Shown here: one piece after another, positions 9,691 to 21,261 of the stretch
Position numbering within the stretch: the first letter of the stretch is position 1
How the letters are laid out: each line of letters begins with the position of its first letter
Assembly: GCA_029204225.1 (NCBI GenBank)
Contig: CM055102.1
Coordinates: 13,761,658-13,825,657, forward strand
Source of the DNA: Diphasiastrum complanatum
Lineage: Eukaryota > Streptophyta > Lycopodiopsida > Lycopodiales > Lycopodiaceae
Length of the DNA stretch: 64,000 nucleotides
Direction of reading: 5' to 3'
Notes under the pieces: generated by a model
Seen by the model: the letters and a program-made list of their open reading frames with translations, nothing else
What the model was told of the DNA's origin: nothing
The model's database searches: none
Program-made: the position numbers and the translations under genes

Positions 9691-10950
9691 AAAACATATC
9701 CGACACAATAAAAGGAAACTACACATAAATCTAGAGTGCCAAGATATAAATGAATAAAAAATAGTGTTAGACCCTATATTGGTATAATGTGCTACAACAT
9801 AATGGTATGATATGTCATCAACACATTGTCATCATGTCCTGTTGAAGGAGGAGGTGATGCAAATGTCGTTGATGGTATCTCAACAATGTGCCAATCTCGT
9901 TGTCGTGGAGATTGTCCGTGAGAGGTGTGTGCAAGATGAGTAGCTCTAACTGCCATATGACGATGAGTGGTGCACCGTCTCTTATCTCTACGACGATCTT
10001 GTGAACTATGTGTAGAACTGTTATTATCGTCGTCATCATTTGGCTCTTCTCCTAAGGAAGAAGGATGCAATCAAAAGACGTGTATCATGATCATAGTTGT
10101 GTCAAACTGTGGTTCATTCAAAGAACTGCGGTTCGAACCGACGGTTCAAATCAGCCCAATTCGAACTGTTTTTTTTGGTTCAAACCAGAAAAAAAAAAAA
10201 ATGACGGTTCAAACCGTTTTTGGGCATTTTCCAAAGGACTATCTTTCTAGTCAAGCCAAAAAAACGGTTCAATTTTTTCATATTATTTTTCTAGTCATTT
10301 ATGGAAGTAGCTACTAGCTAATGTCACTAATGATATCAAATAAATCATAGCTAAAACTGTAGGCAACAGATGGATCAAGAACCCTAAATCACAGGTGACA
10401 TGTATTGTTAGGTAACAAGACTCAGGAGTTGGAAGTTTGAAGTTCCACATCAAAATTCACTATTGATTAATCACAAATTTGGAATTATGATCTACATGTT
10501 ACCCATTAACACTAAGAAAGCACTTGTTTTTGACATGATCGAAGGGTAGAAATTAAGGGGGGGGGGGGGGGGAAACACCCTAAAACTGATTCGCCGGCTC
10601 AAACCTGGAGAAGCCGATTCTTTCCCGATTCAAACACGTTTTGAAAAGGCGATTCGAAAGGTTCCATTGCATGTCAGTATGTACGAGCCTTGGGCCAGAG
10701 CCCCTTGGTTAGTACCATGTCCGTTGGGTCTTAACTCAGTTAGGGGCCTACTAGTAGCATGGGTCCAATTAGGTACTCTAAATGGGGACGTCAATTAGGT
10801 GACATGCAATAGTGGCAGTTCAGTCAGTCTGTGTGTCACGATGCATGCCATCAATCTCATAGTGGGCTAGGAGGGGCATTCTCTATAAGAGGAGAGTGCA
10901 TTGGCTAGGTGGATTAGACTATGCTAGCCCTACTGTGGTTTCTAGGCATC
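9691..10950. other. Repeat-rich non-coding interval
   Basis: No gene seen. About 10,125-10,270 holds several copies of a GGTTCAAACC or GGTTCGAACC palindromic motif around an A-run. A 16-base G run lies at about 10,557-10,572. Both resemble decayed terminal parts of DNA transposons, but no family can be named. Confidence 0.4.
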
Positions 10951-10954
10951 TAAC

Positions 10955-11031
10955 CATAGTTGCACTGTGTTCCTAGAAACGCGTTCAGAAATGCGTTTCT
11001 GGATTCTGGTAGCGTTTCTCAAAAACGTGTT
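10955..11031. repeat. Left inverted repeat of a foldback-type element
   Basis: Starts CATAGTTGCAC and carries AGAAACGCGTT, AAATGCGTTTCTGG and AGCGTTTCTC. The reverse complement of 16,546-16,614 gives CATAGTTGCAC, AGAAACGCGTTTCTGG and AAATGCGTTTCTC in the same order, with small indels. The flanks CTAAC (10,950-10,954) and CTAAC (after ATC at 16,618-16,622) hint at a target duplication but are not cleanly placed. The arms are also internally palindromic (AGAAACGCGTTTCT). Confidence 0.6.
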
Positions 11032-11229
11032 TTATTTTTATTTATTTTTTGATTTTTTTGTGGGCAATATGGGTATCAGATGAAAGCTCTAATTAAGAGC
11101 AATGCATCTGTATAGTTTGCCGAATGTTTCGAGTACATGATGGTCCAGTTCAGGTGCATTAACTCCTAGGTTTACGCTTTAGCTCCTTTAATATAAAAAA
11201 TTAAAATGTCCCAACGTGTTCACAATAGG

Positions 11230-11232
<3 letters not shown>

Positions 11233-11300
<68 letters not shown>
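11233..11300. repeat. (CT)n microsatellite, 34 units, at the LINE 5' border
   Basis: Perfect CT repeat between AATAGGATT and TTTGATCCGCTCC. Either the remaining half of a CT target site or part of the LINE 5' UTR. Confidence 0.95.
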
Positions 11301-11303
<3 letters not shown>

Positions 11304-11619
11304 ATCCGCTCCAGCTCCCTTGATCCGCTCCCTGATGACGAGCTGATCCGCTCCAGCTCCCTCTCTCGTTGATCCGCTCCCCTGATGACGACCTGATCCA
11401 GCTAATGACGAACCTGCCCTGGTCCACCCTGCACTAGTCCACCCTGCCCTGATCTCGTGGAGATGGCTCCTCATGGACCTGTCTCCTGCGCCACAGCTTC
11501 TCTCCCTCCACGCCGCACCACCCGCTCCCCTATCACCTCCCCCCCCCCCCACACACACACTAACATCCCCTCCCCCCCCCCCTCGCTGAAACCAACACCA
11601 CCCTCAGTGGTGGGCTTAC

Positions 11620-11735
11620 AAATGTGCCCTCCCCCTCGCTGTCCTCAGATCCGCCCTCCCCCTCGCTGCCTACAGATGTGCCCTCCCCCACATTGTGCTC
11701 AGTTCTGCCCTCCCCTTGCTGCCTACAGATCTGGG
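11620..11735. repeat. Minisatellite in the LINE 5' region (about 27-bp unit, 4 copies)
   Basis: Units of the form GCCCTCCCC(CT/CA)..GCTG.CTACAGAT follow one another about every 27 bp. They lie just upstream of the presumed ORF1 start and could be promoter repeats of the kind found in other LINE 5' UTRs. Confidence 0.75.
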
Positions 11736-12656
11736 GGCACCCCCTTCTTCCTCCCCACTCTCGCTCTCTTCCTCCTCTTCTTCTCTCTCTTCTGTTGTTC
11801 CTTCCTGTCTTTCATCTTCTCCTTCTTCTGCCTCTTCATCATCTCCATTGATCTCCAACCCTATCGATCTGGCCATACCTACCGGCCCCCTTCCTATCCC
11901 TATTTCCCAAGCACCCACAGCTCCCTTATCTGCGGTACCCATCCCATACACCCCTTCCAAAGCAACCGAACTATTTTCCTCCTGGGAAGCTGACCAAATG
12001 AAAGCCGATTTTCAGCTTTTGACACAGGAACTCTTACAGCTGAAGGGAATAGTGGTCTCCTTACTCAAGGAAAAGAATGTGTTGCAGTCCAAAGTCGCTT
12101 CATTGGAGCAGGTGATCAATACTAAGCAGGTTGCAGCCTCGGAATTGACCACCACCATGATAAGGGAGCTTGAGAGTAAAATTGAGCAGCATAAAGACTC
12201 ATGGGCAGCAGTCCTGAAGAAAGGCACCAAGCCTAGCACCCCAATCTCCTCCGTCATCTCAGCCACCATTTCGGAAGAGAGGTCAAGGGAGCAAAAGGCC
12301 CATAACATCAGGGTTCATGGGATACCGGACACACAAGATGCCATTGCCGAAGCCATGAGATTTCTCGAGACCACTCTAGGACATATGACAGATGGGCTAG
12401 ATACAGCGTGGAGGACCACCAGAGACGCAGCTACACTCATTATCCATTTCACCTCCCTAGAGAGCCGCCGAGATGCCTTGCGGTGCAGAGCTAAGTACGT
12501 GGCACCACTATCTATATGGATGATAACCTCACATATATCCAGGTAGAGGAGAGGCGTAAGGCCTTTCAAGCAGCCCGCGAGTCTGGCAGACGAGTCATTT
12601 ATCGAGATGGGCGAGTGCGCTTTCTTGATAGCACTCCTAGCATATCCCAGTGCTAG
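11695..12656 (+). pseudogene. LINE ORF1: Ser-rich N-terminus, coiled coil, RRM-like and C-terminal domain
   Basis: The ATG at 11,695 opens a Ser/Pro-rich N-terminus (residues 1-95). A heptad-rich coiled coil follows (about 100-165: FQLLTQELLQLKGI to ELESKIEQHKDS). An RRM-like domain begins at NIRVHGIPDTQ (about 203) and includes DAATLIIHF and SRRDALRC. The frame shifts near 12,510 and continues DDNLTYIQVEERRKAFQAARESG then VIYRDGRVRFLD to a stop at 12,654. The order coiled coil, RRM, small basic C-terminal domain is that of mammalian L1 ORF1p (nucleic-acid chaperone binding its own RNA), not the zinc-knuckle ORF1 common in angiosperm L1s. The start is uncertain. Confidence 0.75.
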
Positions 12657-12689
12657 GGATTTGGGGTGCCCATGGTTGGGAGCACCCCG

Positions 12690-13757
12690 GGGCCCCATCC
12701 ACACCACCTTCGGATTGGAGTGTGAAATTGTGCTGGCATACACTCATCCTCTACGGCAGGGGACCTTGTTGATTTTATTACAGGTAGAGATATATTATTC
12801 TTCATGGAGACACACAAGAGCCTGGAGCGAGGACTTCCCTCTTTTCCTGGATACAGATGGGACTCGGTATTCCGACAAGAGACTAGATCGGCCAGTGGAC
12901 GAGGTTCAGGTGGGGTCGCCTACTTGTACAGAGAGACTCTCCATTTGAGTATCGACTTCATCCGACATGACGAGCAGGCCCGCTACATATGGACTCGCAT
13001 CGTGGGCCAGGATATTGGTTTGAATAGAGATCTCTTTATTGCATCATGTTACTTTCCACTTGAGTCCTCGTCTTTTGTTGAGGGTATTGGATCCCCATAT
13101 CAGGACCTCTCACCAGATATTATCAGATTCTCAGAGCGCGGGCTTATTCTCCTCACGTGGGATTTTAATGCCCGGACATCCTCGAGACAGACAGAGTTCT
13201 TCGACACCACTGATCAACTACGTGTTCGTGCCCTTGACAGTGATATGCTTGGAGTTACCAGGACCTCTGCGAACAGTTTGGGACCTACTACTTCATATAG
13301 TGAGCACTTACTGCAGTTTGGAGAGGCACATGGGCTAGCCATTTATAATGGCTTACAATGTTGGCCACATTCAGACAGTTATACATGCCACCCTCACAGT
13401 GGAGGACATAGTGTCGTTGACTATCTCATGGGGTCACCATCCTTTGTACCCATAGTTTTCAACTTCCACATTTCCCCCACCACCCTTTCTGATCACACAT
13501 TTCTCTCCTTCGATATCGGCCACCTTCCACCCACTCATTCATCTCCACGTACACTTTTGATCCCACTTACATGCCACTGTACCGGCAATCCTTGGCTTCA
13601 CTTTTACACTCCTTTCCTCACGACAGTCCAGTCGACACCCAAGCTGATTTTCTCACTCTACCTCTCTCCACACGGCTGCATCACTAACCCTTCCCACAAA
13701 ACCCCATCCCAGAAAGACTCGACGCACACCTCGACCATTGCACCCCCCATGGTATGA
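12690..13757 (+). pseudogene. LINE ORF2, AP endonuclease domain
   Basis: Target-nicking APE-type endonuclease. It begins about 12,712 with RIGV, a stop where Trp is expected, then NCAG (catalytic Asn). FFMETHKS (catalytic Glu), GRGSGGVAYLY, LFIASCYFP (Tyr), LTWDFNAR (family GDFNAR; the Gly is Trp here), HSVVDYLMGS (Asp) and LSDHTFL (Asp-His) follow. All expected catalytic residues can be located. A long frame runs 12,804-13,757 but loses homology after about 13,560, where a shift leads into the frame at 13,738. Confidence 0.85.
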
Positions 13758-15066
13758 TACCGAGTGCCCTTCTCTTCATCAGTCAATAACCTATTCACGC
13801 ATCCATGCCCCACATTTGCTTCGATCTTCCCGACGCTCCTACCATCGTGCTCTCTGCCGTAAGAAGCGTTCCTATGATGATTCTGAAGGGAAACGTCTCA
13901 TTGACCTTCTTTTCAGTTCTTCTTCGGGCGCTTTTTGGCGTGAGTTCATTCCTCACTCTCCACCACCTCTACTGGAGGACCTCCGCATTTAAATTGATTA
14001 TGCTACTAGCCTGTACATTGTCCCTACCGACTCACCTATCTCTATATCTCCATGACCATCTAAGTTCTCCTTCTTCACATCTGACATGGTACTTGCAGCC
14101 ATTAAGAAGATGAAGTTCCACAAGGCCAGAGATATTGAAGACCTTGAATCTGAACTCCTCTCCCATGCCTCTGACTTACTCACCCCCACCATAGCCACCC
14201 TTCTTTCCTTCGCAGTTGTCTCTAGTTTCCCGTCATCCTGGTGCACTAACATTATCCACCCCATCCATAAGAATGGTGACCCATGATTCCTAGTAACTAC
14301 CGCACCATCATGATTGGGCATGTCCTGGAGAGACTATACGGTACCACACTACAGTCTGTTGTGAGCTCAGAGGCGGAGACTAGGAGACTACATGCCATGG
14401 GTCAGGCTGGTTTTCGAGCCCATTATTCTACTGCAGATCACATCTTCACATTGCGAGCCTTGATTGAGGAGGCTAAGCACAGGAGAGAGAGGGTTTACTG
14501 TTGTTTTGTGGACTTTAGGAAAGCCTTTGATTCTGTTCCTCGCTCACTGCTCATCCAGAGACTTCGAGACCTCGACTTCTCCACCGACATCGTTCTTGTT
14601 GTGATAGCACTTTATGAGCGTGTCCTGGGTTGTTTCCGGCATAGTAGTGGCATATCTGATCACATTTGGAGCACCATTGGGGTGAAACAGGGTTGTTCCC
14701 TCTCACCAGTCCTCTTTGGCTTGTATATTGATGAGTTGGAGAGAGTCATTACACAGTGTGGTGTGGTGGTTCTGGCTGCAAGCTTGGAGACATCTTGATT
14801 GCTATCCTCCTTTATGCCGATGATGTGGTATTGGTCTCACCGACCAGAGAGGGCCTACAGCGACAGTTGGATTGCCTGCATGAGTTTTGCACCAGATGGG
14901 GCCTAGGGGTGAACATTGGAAAGACCAAGGTTATGGTCTTCAACACTTCACGGGCATTCATGCAGCGACATGAGCTTACTTTGGGTGGACAGGTTCTAGA
15001 GGTGGTCCCTTCCTATACATACCTGGGGGTCCTTTTCTCAGGTCCTACTTTTAGCATGAGACAGGC
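13738..15066 (+). pseudogene. LINE ORF2, linker and reverse transcriptase
   Basis: A linker (PPWYDTECPSLHQ to FWREFIPHSPP) leads to the RT. Visible blocks are MKFHKARDIEDLESELL (14,115), PSSWCTNIIHPIHKNGDP, a frameshift at about 14,283, NYRTIMIG, GQAGFRAHYST, CCFVDFRKAFDSVPR (motif A, Asp), VKQGCSLSPVLFGLYIDE (motif B), a second shift near 14,790, LLYADDVVLVS (motif C, catalytic Asp pair), GLGVNIGKTKVMVF (D) and YTYLGVLFS (E). A TGA at 15,077 follows QAATT. The catalytic residues survive but the frame is broken at least three times. The enzyme would prime cDNA at the endonuclease nick. Confidence 0.9.
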
Positions 15067-15960
15067 CGCTACCACTTGACTGGGGAAGGGACATGCCTCC
15101 CTTGTTCAGCTAGAGCGATTTTGCTACCGGAAGTCCATCTAGGACGCTCGCAGTAAGTGTCGCCTCTTTGATACCATTGTTACCCCCACGGCTTTATATG
15201 CGGCAGAGACATGGTGTACAGGTCTCCCCTCCTCACACTGGGCCAGTCTTTCACGATTACAAACCACCATGCTAGCTCGGTTGATTCGAGCGAAGCCTTC
15301 TGTTCCACATGAGATTCTGCTGGCCGAGTTTGCAGTTCCACCTATACAGATCGAGGCAACTCTTCAGCTCATCACCTACATACACCGGACACAGGCGTTA
15401 CCAGAGATAGGCAGGCGATACATACAGGTTCATTATCCTTCTCACAGCATCTTCATGATCAGGGCTACATGTTATCATGGTTCTCTCAGGCATCTCACCT
15501 CCTACTAGCGTCATTTGGCATCTCCATCACAGCGCTTCCCTCAGGCACCCATCAGTATATCAGACACTTCCTCTTTCGCACATATCTAGAGCGGACTTGG
15601 CGTAACCAGTTAGGGGTTAAGCCAGCTTTCTACCAGACTCATTTCTTGGATCTAGATGCATCAGGGACCCCGATCATGCCACGGTACTTGGATTCGGGAC
15701 TGTCACATTGCCTCATATTCACATTGGGGCAGCTTAGGGTGTCCTCTCATCAGCTAGCTATTGAGATTGGGAGATTCCATGGTATTCCCAGAGAGGAGCG
15801 GATTTGCTAGTTATGCTCTCTAGGTAAGGTGGAGTCTGAGGAGCACTTTATCTTTAGATGCCCATTATACTGCGAGATCAGAGAATGATATCATTGCCTG
15901 TTCCGAGACATGCCTACCACTCTACGCTCTCTCATAGCCTATGAGGAACCTCGGTGTGTC
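15067..15960 (+). pseudogene. LINE ORF2, post-RT region and Cys-His motif
   Basis: Continues with ARLIRAKPSVPHEI (15,270), AEFAVPPIQ, a frameshift, QASHLLLASFGISI, LGVKPAFYQTHF and LDSGLSHCLIF. It ends with the zinc-binding-like block in which TAG replaces the Gln codon of CQLC; HFIFRC follows. Sequence matches the truncated copy at 5122-6170 closely, showing that one family inserted at least twice. Confidence 0.85.
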
Positions 15961-16450
15961 GCTCTGATGGTACGCTCATCCTACGGAGAGATTTATACGG
16001 GACACCTCAACACCTTACCTCACAACCATTGATTACTTCATTCTTTACTAGGCGGAGATCACGTGATTTAGTACAGAAGGATGAGGATTCTGAGGATGAC
16101 GAGGATGATGGCCGCTCACATGCTCATGCTCAGAGATCAGAGACAGTGTACTTCCCACCATCATATTACTACCAAGAATACCAGACATTCTACGCAGAGG
16201 CATACTACTACTACTACACATGCACATGCTCATGCTCACAGACAACACCGGCAGGCTCTAGTGCTTTCCCATTCTATGGCTCATATGATTACTATGCACA
16301 CACACTCTCGCATACGTGGCTATTTTAGTTTGTACAAGATTCTTTACTACAATTTGGAGATGTTTTATACGCTCCCATGGTTACCACATACTTGACCTGT
16401 ACTTCATTAGTCTTATATGCCTTTTGGCATGGAAAAGACATTAATAAAGT

Positions 16451-16452
<2 letters not shown>

Positions 16453-16518
<66 letters not shown>
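16453..16518. repeat. (CT)n microsatellite, 33 units (LINE 3' tail)
   Basis: Begins directly after TTAATAAAGTTGT and ends at CAGATCACAAC. It takes the place of a poly-A tail. Confidence 0.95.
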
Positions 16519-16520
<2 letters not shown>

Positions 16521-16545
16521 ATCACAACAAACTGATTTTTTTACC

Positions 16546-16614
16546 ACGTTTCTATGACAGAAACGCGTTTCTGAGAAACGCATTTGCCCAGAAACGCGTT
16601 TCTGTGCAACTATG
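16546..16614. repeat. Right inverted repeat of a foldback-type element
   Basis: Partner of the repeat at 10,955-11,031, ending GTGCAACTATG. Together they bracket the long LINE and about 200 bp of unrelated AT-rich sequence, as if a non-autonomous DNA transposon had been split by the LINE insertion. Confidence 0.6.
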
Positions 16615-16619
16615 ATCCT

Positions 16620-19600
16620 AACACATAGCACATCAATAATTGGCAGGTATATGTTCACCATATCAGGGATGCCATTGAGGACATGGGCCCAACAAATGTT
16701 GCACATATATTAACCCGAAACTTAGTGCTCAATGCTTGCTAATTCATACTCAATGTTGAATACTTATCAATAGTTCGTATATCTAGATCCGATAGAATTA
16801 CAGTCGCCACTGGCCAGGCATCAATTAATAGATTCATGATTAATTGATCATCAATTTTAAAGATTATGAATTCTGTATCCAAAGTTGTGCATTGAACAGG
16901 TTGTTAGCAACAATGTTACGAATTGCGTTTGCCATAGGGAGACTTGTTAATTGGTCCTATTCCCACATAGTTTGGACACGAATTGCAATGTACTGCACAC
17001 CTAGACCTCCTTTCTGAGAACATTGCAAAAAAACCATGGATCAAGGACTTTGTTGATACAACACGCTTCTTGGTGAGGTTTGTCACCAAGAGATTAAGGG
17101 TGCTGAGTATGTTAAGGGCCTGTTCTATTGGGACCTGCCCCCACCAGGTTTGCAACTTTGAAGTTTGCATAATGATTGGTCCTAGGTCTTCATTGCTATT
17201 GCTAGAGCCTAGCAACTAGTGCTAGACATGTTTCACATTTGATTGATCCTAAGATTTTTGCTAGACATTATTGTAGTAGCATTGATATTTAAGTAGACTT
17301 GTTTTAAGTTTAGAATCTAGATTTTAGCAAGTTACAATTTAGCACTTACTAACATGAATTTATTGTCCAAGTGGGGCCATCCCAAGAGCCCAGGTCAAAG
17401 AGATTTAAGATGGTCGTGCAATCATCTTCCCTTTGAGACATGGCACAAGCCATCATTATATGCAGCCCATCCACATTATCCTGCACCTTACAAATAGAGA
17501 GGGCTGCACTTTGCTTTGCTTAATTGGTTAAATGCAAGATGGACAGATGCTACACAACTCCCTTGTTGGCTTCTGCAAAGCTCCCGTTCCCCTTTGAAAC
17601 ATTCCAGAAGCGAAAAAGAAAGGGCGCATTATTTTATTCCTGCAAACCATAAACTTAAGTAGCTGCATAGCAACACGAAGTTTCAGGAAATGCTCCTCTG
17701 CCTATCATTGCATGCATTCTGAATTCTCTCTCCCTGGTCCTTCCCAAAAACCCTAACCCTAATTCTGCTTTGTATCATAAGCAACAACTAAAATATTTGG
17801 AAAATAGCTTCACGAAAGTAAGAAAGATACAGACAATCCTAGATTTCGTCGGATTGGAGAGTACTGGGAACCCTAGATTGACCTTTCAAGCAATGTACAG
17901 AACTGATTATGACTGAGAGTCGCTGCAAAAATCAGCCCATAAATGCCTTCAAGGTTTAGAACGCAATCAGAGAGAGAGAACGAGCTTAATAAACCAGTCT
18001 ATAGTCTCCAGATTCGTGTCCCACCTGACGTTAAACTCTCTCAACAGACAACAGCTCCTACGTCTGTGGCTGATTCTAAAACGGTTGTATCGATTTGTTG
18101 GAAGCTATGTTTAATAGATCCACATTCACCTCAGCAATTTCGCTTTTTTCTGGAAGGCTTAATCAATGCACGTTGTCGTCGGTGATTTCGCCCTCACTCC
18201 GTCATTCCAAGATTTTGATCGATGGCAAACTCTTTTCTGCTCCGTTCTGAACTTCCAATGCATCAATCAGTATTGAAACGCCCATCCCCAGGATGCTGTC
18301 GTTGAAGCATCGACCCTTTCCATGCTAGGGTTTAGTGTTGCTAAAATGCAATAGCTCCAACCAAACTATTTGGTACCCTAGCATTCCTTAGCAATGATAG
18401 CGGACATGTGGCATTACGTCATTGGTTGAGAACACGCAGATTATGAACCATAGCACAGGTTGCAAACAAATTTAGATCTCGACCGTCTATCTCTCTGGCA
18501 TCGTTCATCCGACGATGAGCTATAGCGTTGCAGCTAGATTTGCTGCCCCGTGGCTCATCTTGCTACATGCGTAGCCCACCTCCTCATGAACGATACCTAG
18601 TCCATACTTTCTCATGGCACTCCATGGGATGTGTGATAGGCACCTCAGACTCTCATCGTCGAGGTAGTGTCAGAGTCACACCCGGGATGGCCCTCGGTGT
18701 CAACAATGTCATTCAGGTTGAACAGAGACAACGGAGATGCAGAGCACAATTTCCTTAGTTCGTGGAAGGCGGCCACAACTCAACAATGTCCCAATCCCTG
18801 TTGGAGCCTAGCCACAATGAGGCTGGTCCACTGTGGGATTAAATTACTAATTTTAAAATGTTTTTAAAAGAAAAATTAATGTGATTAATAATTTATCATA
18901 ATCCAGCATGGAAGGCGGCATTGAAATTTTTTTGTTAGCCATCACATTTTGGCAAAAGATATTGATGAAGTGACTTTACCATTGACTCAACTATTGGGTG
19001 GGCATATAAGGTCTTTAAACAAACCATTACCATATGCCCTCTCAAACAACCATTAGAAAATGAATCATCTCCTCTTCACTTAAATCTTCCATCTCAGTCT
19101 AGAATGTGCCACCATACAATCGAGTCTAAGGACTACACTAGCATCTCACAATTTCAGACACTACAATCATCTACAACATTGTGAACTCAGTTTCTAATTA
19201 TGTCTTAGATCATAACCGCTCCAGCTCTTGTTCTAAAGCTTCCAAGAATGTCAACAAAATAAAAGAAATCAACAGAGCTCCGTCTTGAATCAAACCACAC
19301 CAAGTAGTTGGCTCTGTTTGTTGCATGCAACTTACACAAAACATATCACCACACAAAAAACGCCTTCCACTTGCTAACAATTCCGTCTGATGTTGTTGAA
19401 GACAAAAATAACAAAATCCAAAACACATGAAAGCGGCTGGCTTTTTCTAAAAGAACATCTTCCACATGGTGACAAGTCCAAGTGTTGATGAGGATTAAGA
19501 TTACACCATGGCAAGTGGCATCTATCAATAAAAACACCAAATGAGCTAATTTATAACAAAAAACAAACAATTAAATATATGAATGTATGACATGTGGGTC

Positions 19601-20864
19601 TTCATAACATTAGCTTACACATTGTTGTAAAAGAGTTCAAGCTTGTTGGGTTTCCAAACTTAATGAATGTGCTCATTGAGAGTCTCCAGTGAGCAGCTGC
19701 AAAGCAAATTGAATCATGAAGAACAAGCTTATCCTTCTTTTAACAACCATAGCTTTTGCATCCTACGTTGATGAGTTCATTATTTGAATTTTGAATAGGA
19801 GGTCACAGGTACCCCCTCCAAGGTGTGCCCAACATAGAGAGGTCATTTCAGCACATTTATACAAATTTAAATTATGTTGCCCATCAATACATATTTTATA
19901 AATTTTCTAATATATTCAAGACATATTGATTGATGTGTAACCTTGATAAAAATAATTGTCACATATTGTTTAGTTCGTTTTTTGTATTTTGACATACTAG
20001 TTCACATAAGTAACATTATTAAGAGACGTGGTTGCTAAGAAATTTGTGATAGTAGAAGACTAATCTTCAATTTGTTCTTAAAACTGGAGTCCCAACACTC
20101 GAGCATTTGCAACTTTGTATAATCAAACTTCTAAGAGTAAAGCGTCAACAAACCTTAAAAGACTGTCTTGGCAATGCTTGAATATTTTGCATAAAAGACC
20201 ATATTCGTAGGAGTTTTTTGTGTTAGAGAAGTCCAATAGCCTTGAAGCAATGGTCTATCTTTCCATCCTACTTAGGGATTCAATAGCCTAGGAATTACTA
20301 AAAAAATATCAGAACTTCAGAATTCACAATAGTAAGCAAGGAAAACTTAGCAAGTACAAGGTAAGTAAATTTTATAGAAGAAATTTTTTCACAAGGGCAC
20401 AAATGTTTATATGAGTTCAAAGATGTCAAAAGAATGATTTGCTATGTGTTTGAAGACCCTTGCTCACTATCTTTCTGCCCTTTATGTAAGTAAGTTCATT
20501 GGATTTTTGGCATGCAATCATTTACAAGAAAAGGTAGTGCACAAATATTAGAATGGACAATTATGCCCTATAATTTTTGCAAGGCAATAATTTCAATTTA
20601 AAAATGTGAATTGAAGTAAGGAATAAAGTTTCTAATAATCTCGTCATTTTATTTTATTTTTTGACCTTACCTATGTGTTAAAGCTGGTTGGAAATTTTAG
20701 ATAAGTTTCAAATAAAAAAATATGCCTCAAAACTCTATGGATTTAGGCCTTGCCCTTGGCTTGCAAGGCAGGTCTACTAGCAAGCCTTGTAACATGTATT
20801 ATATTTAGTCATGCATGAAACTAAGAAGCATGTATCACTAATAATGTACTTCACCTATAGAACC
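16620..20864. other. 4.2 kb without recognisable genes
   Basis: No frame over 100 codons and no transposon motif. A telobox-like AAACCCTAACCCTAA stands at about 17,751, followed by AGCAACAACT and a small frame at 17,943-18,185. Teloboxes occur near transcription starts of plant housekeeping genes, so a 5' gene end here is possible but unsupported. The segment at 18,370-18,430 has no clear repeat ends. Confidence 0.4.
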
Positions 20865-21212
20865 TCACACCTTTGTTCCTCCTGTAGCACAATCCCAAGA
20901 AGATCCTCGATGCAATGCCACTTGTGAAAGTTTTCTATAATCCATCATAGTACCAATTCTATGCCCCATGTTGGTTCTCCAATCGCCTTGAGTTGGTCTC
21001 AGTTCTTTAATCTCTGTGGGAAAAATGAACTTGCATTTTCTCTTTCCTACATGCATATATTGTTCATTTTTCGATGGGTTCGTTGTTTGATAGTATGTCT
21101 GTAGTGCCTTCCAAGCACATCTTGCAGTCATAACTTTGCTGATATGCACAATGACATGATCTTTGACTAACAAGTTGATCAAGGATATGGGCCTTTTGTG
21201 CTCTTTTCTCAT
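20865..21212 (-). pseudogene. Copia gag fragment (UBN2 region)
   Basis: The frame reads SLINLLVKDHVIVHISKVM, then ARCAWKALQTYYQT and MDYRKLSQVAL. This corresponds to the gag pattern L.V.D....HI...TA.EAW..L...Y and later helices. No zinc knuckle, LTR or primer site is attached. It abuts a plus-strand copia RNase H piece at 21,262, so two different elements have been joined or nested. Confidence 0.6.
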
Positions 21213-21261
21213 ACGAGCGTATATCGATAGTCATTGTCGTTGACCTTTGTTCTCCACTAGT

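Larger units (their letters stand above)
11233..16518 (+). mobile_element. Near-full-length LINE flanked by (CT)n on both sides
   Basis: The element has a GC-rich 5' part with TTGATCCGCTCC repeats, ORF1 (coiled coil plus RRM-like), and ORF2 with AP endonuclease, reverse transcriptase and C-terminal Cys-His motif. A 3' UTR follows, ending in TTAATAAAGTTG plus (CT)33. It is L1-like in layout; the clade is not certain without a tree. A (CT)34 tract (11,233-11,300) precedes it and (CT)33 (16,453-16,518) ends it. Each ORF carries a few frameshifts and stops, so it is not autonomous, but most domains are intact. It lies inside the inverted-repeat pair at 10,955 and 16,614. Confidence 0.88.

Noticed and set aside
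17750-17766. AAACCCTAACCCTAA as an interstitial telomere repeat
   Set aside because: Only about two units; better described as a promoter telobox-like motif.
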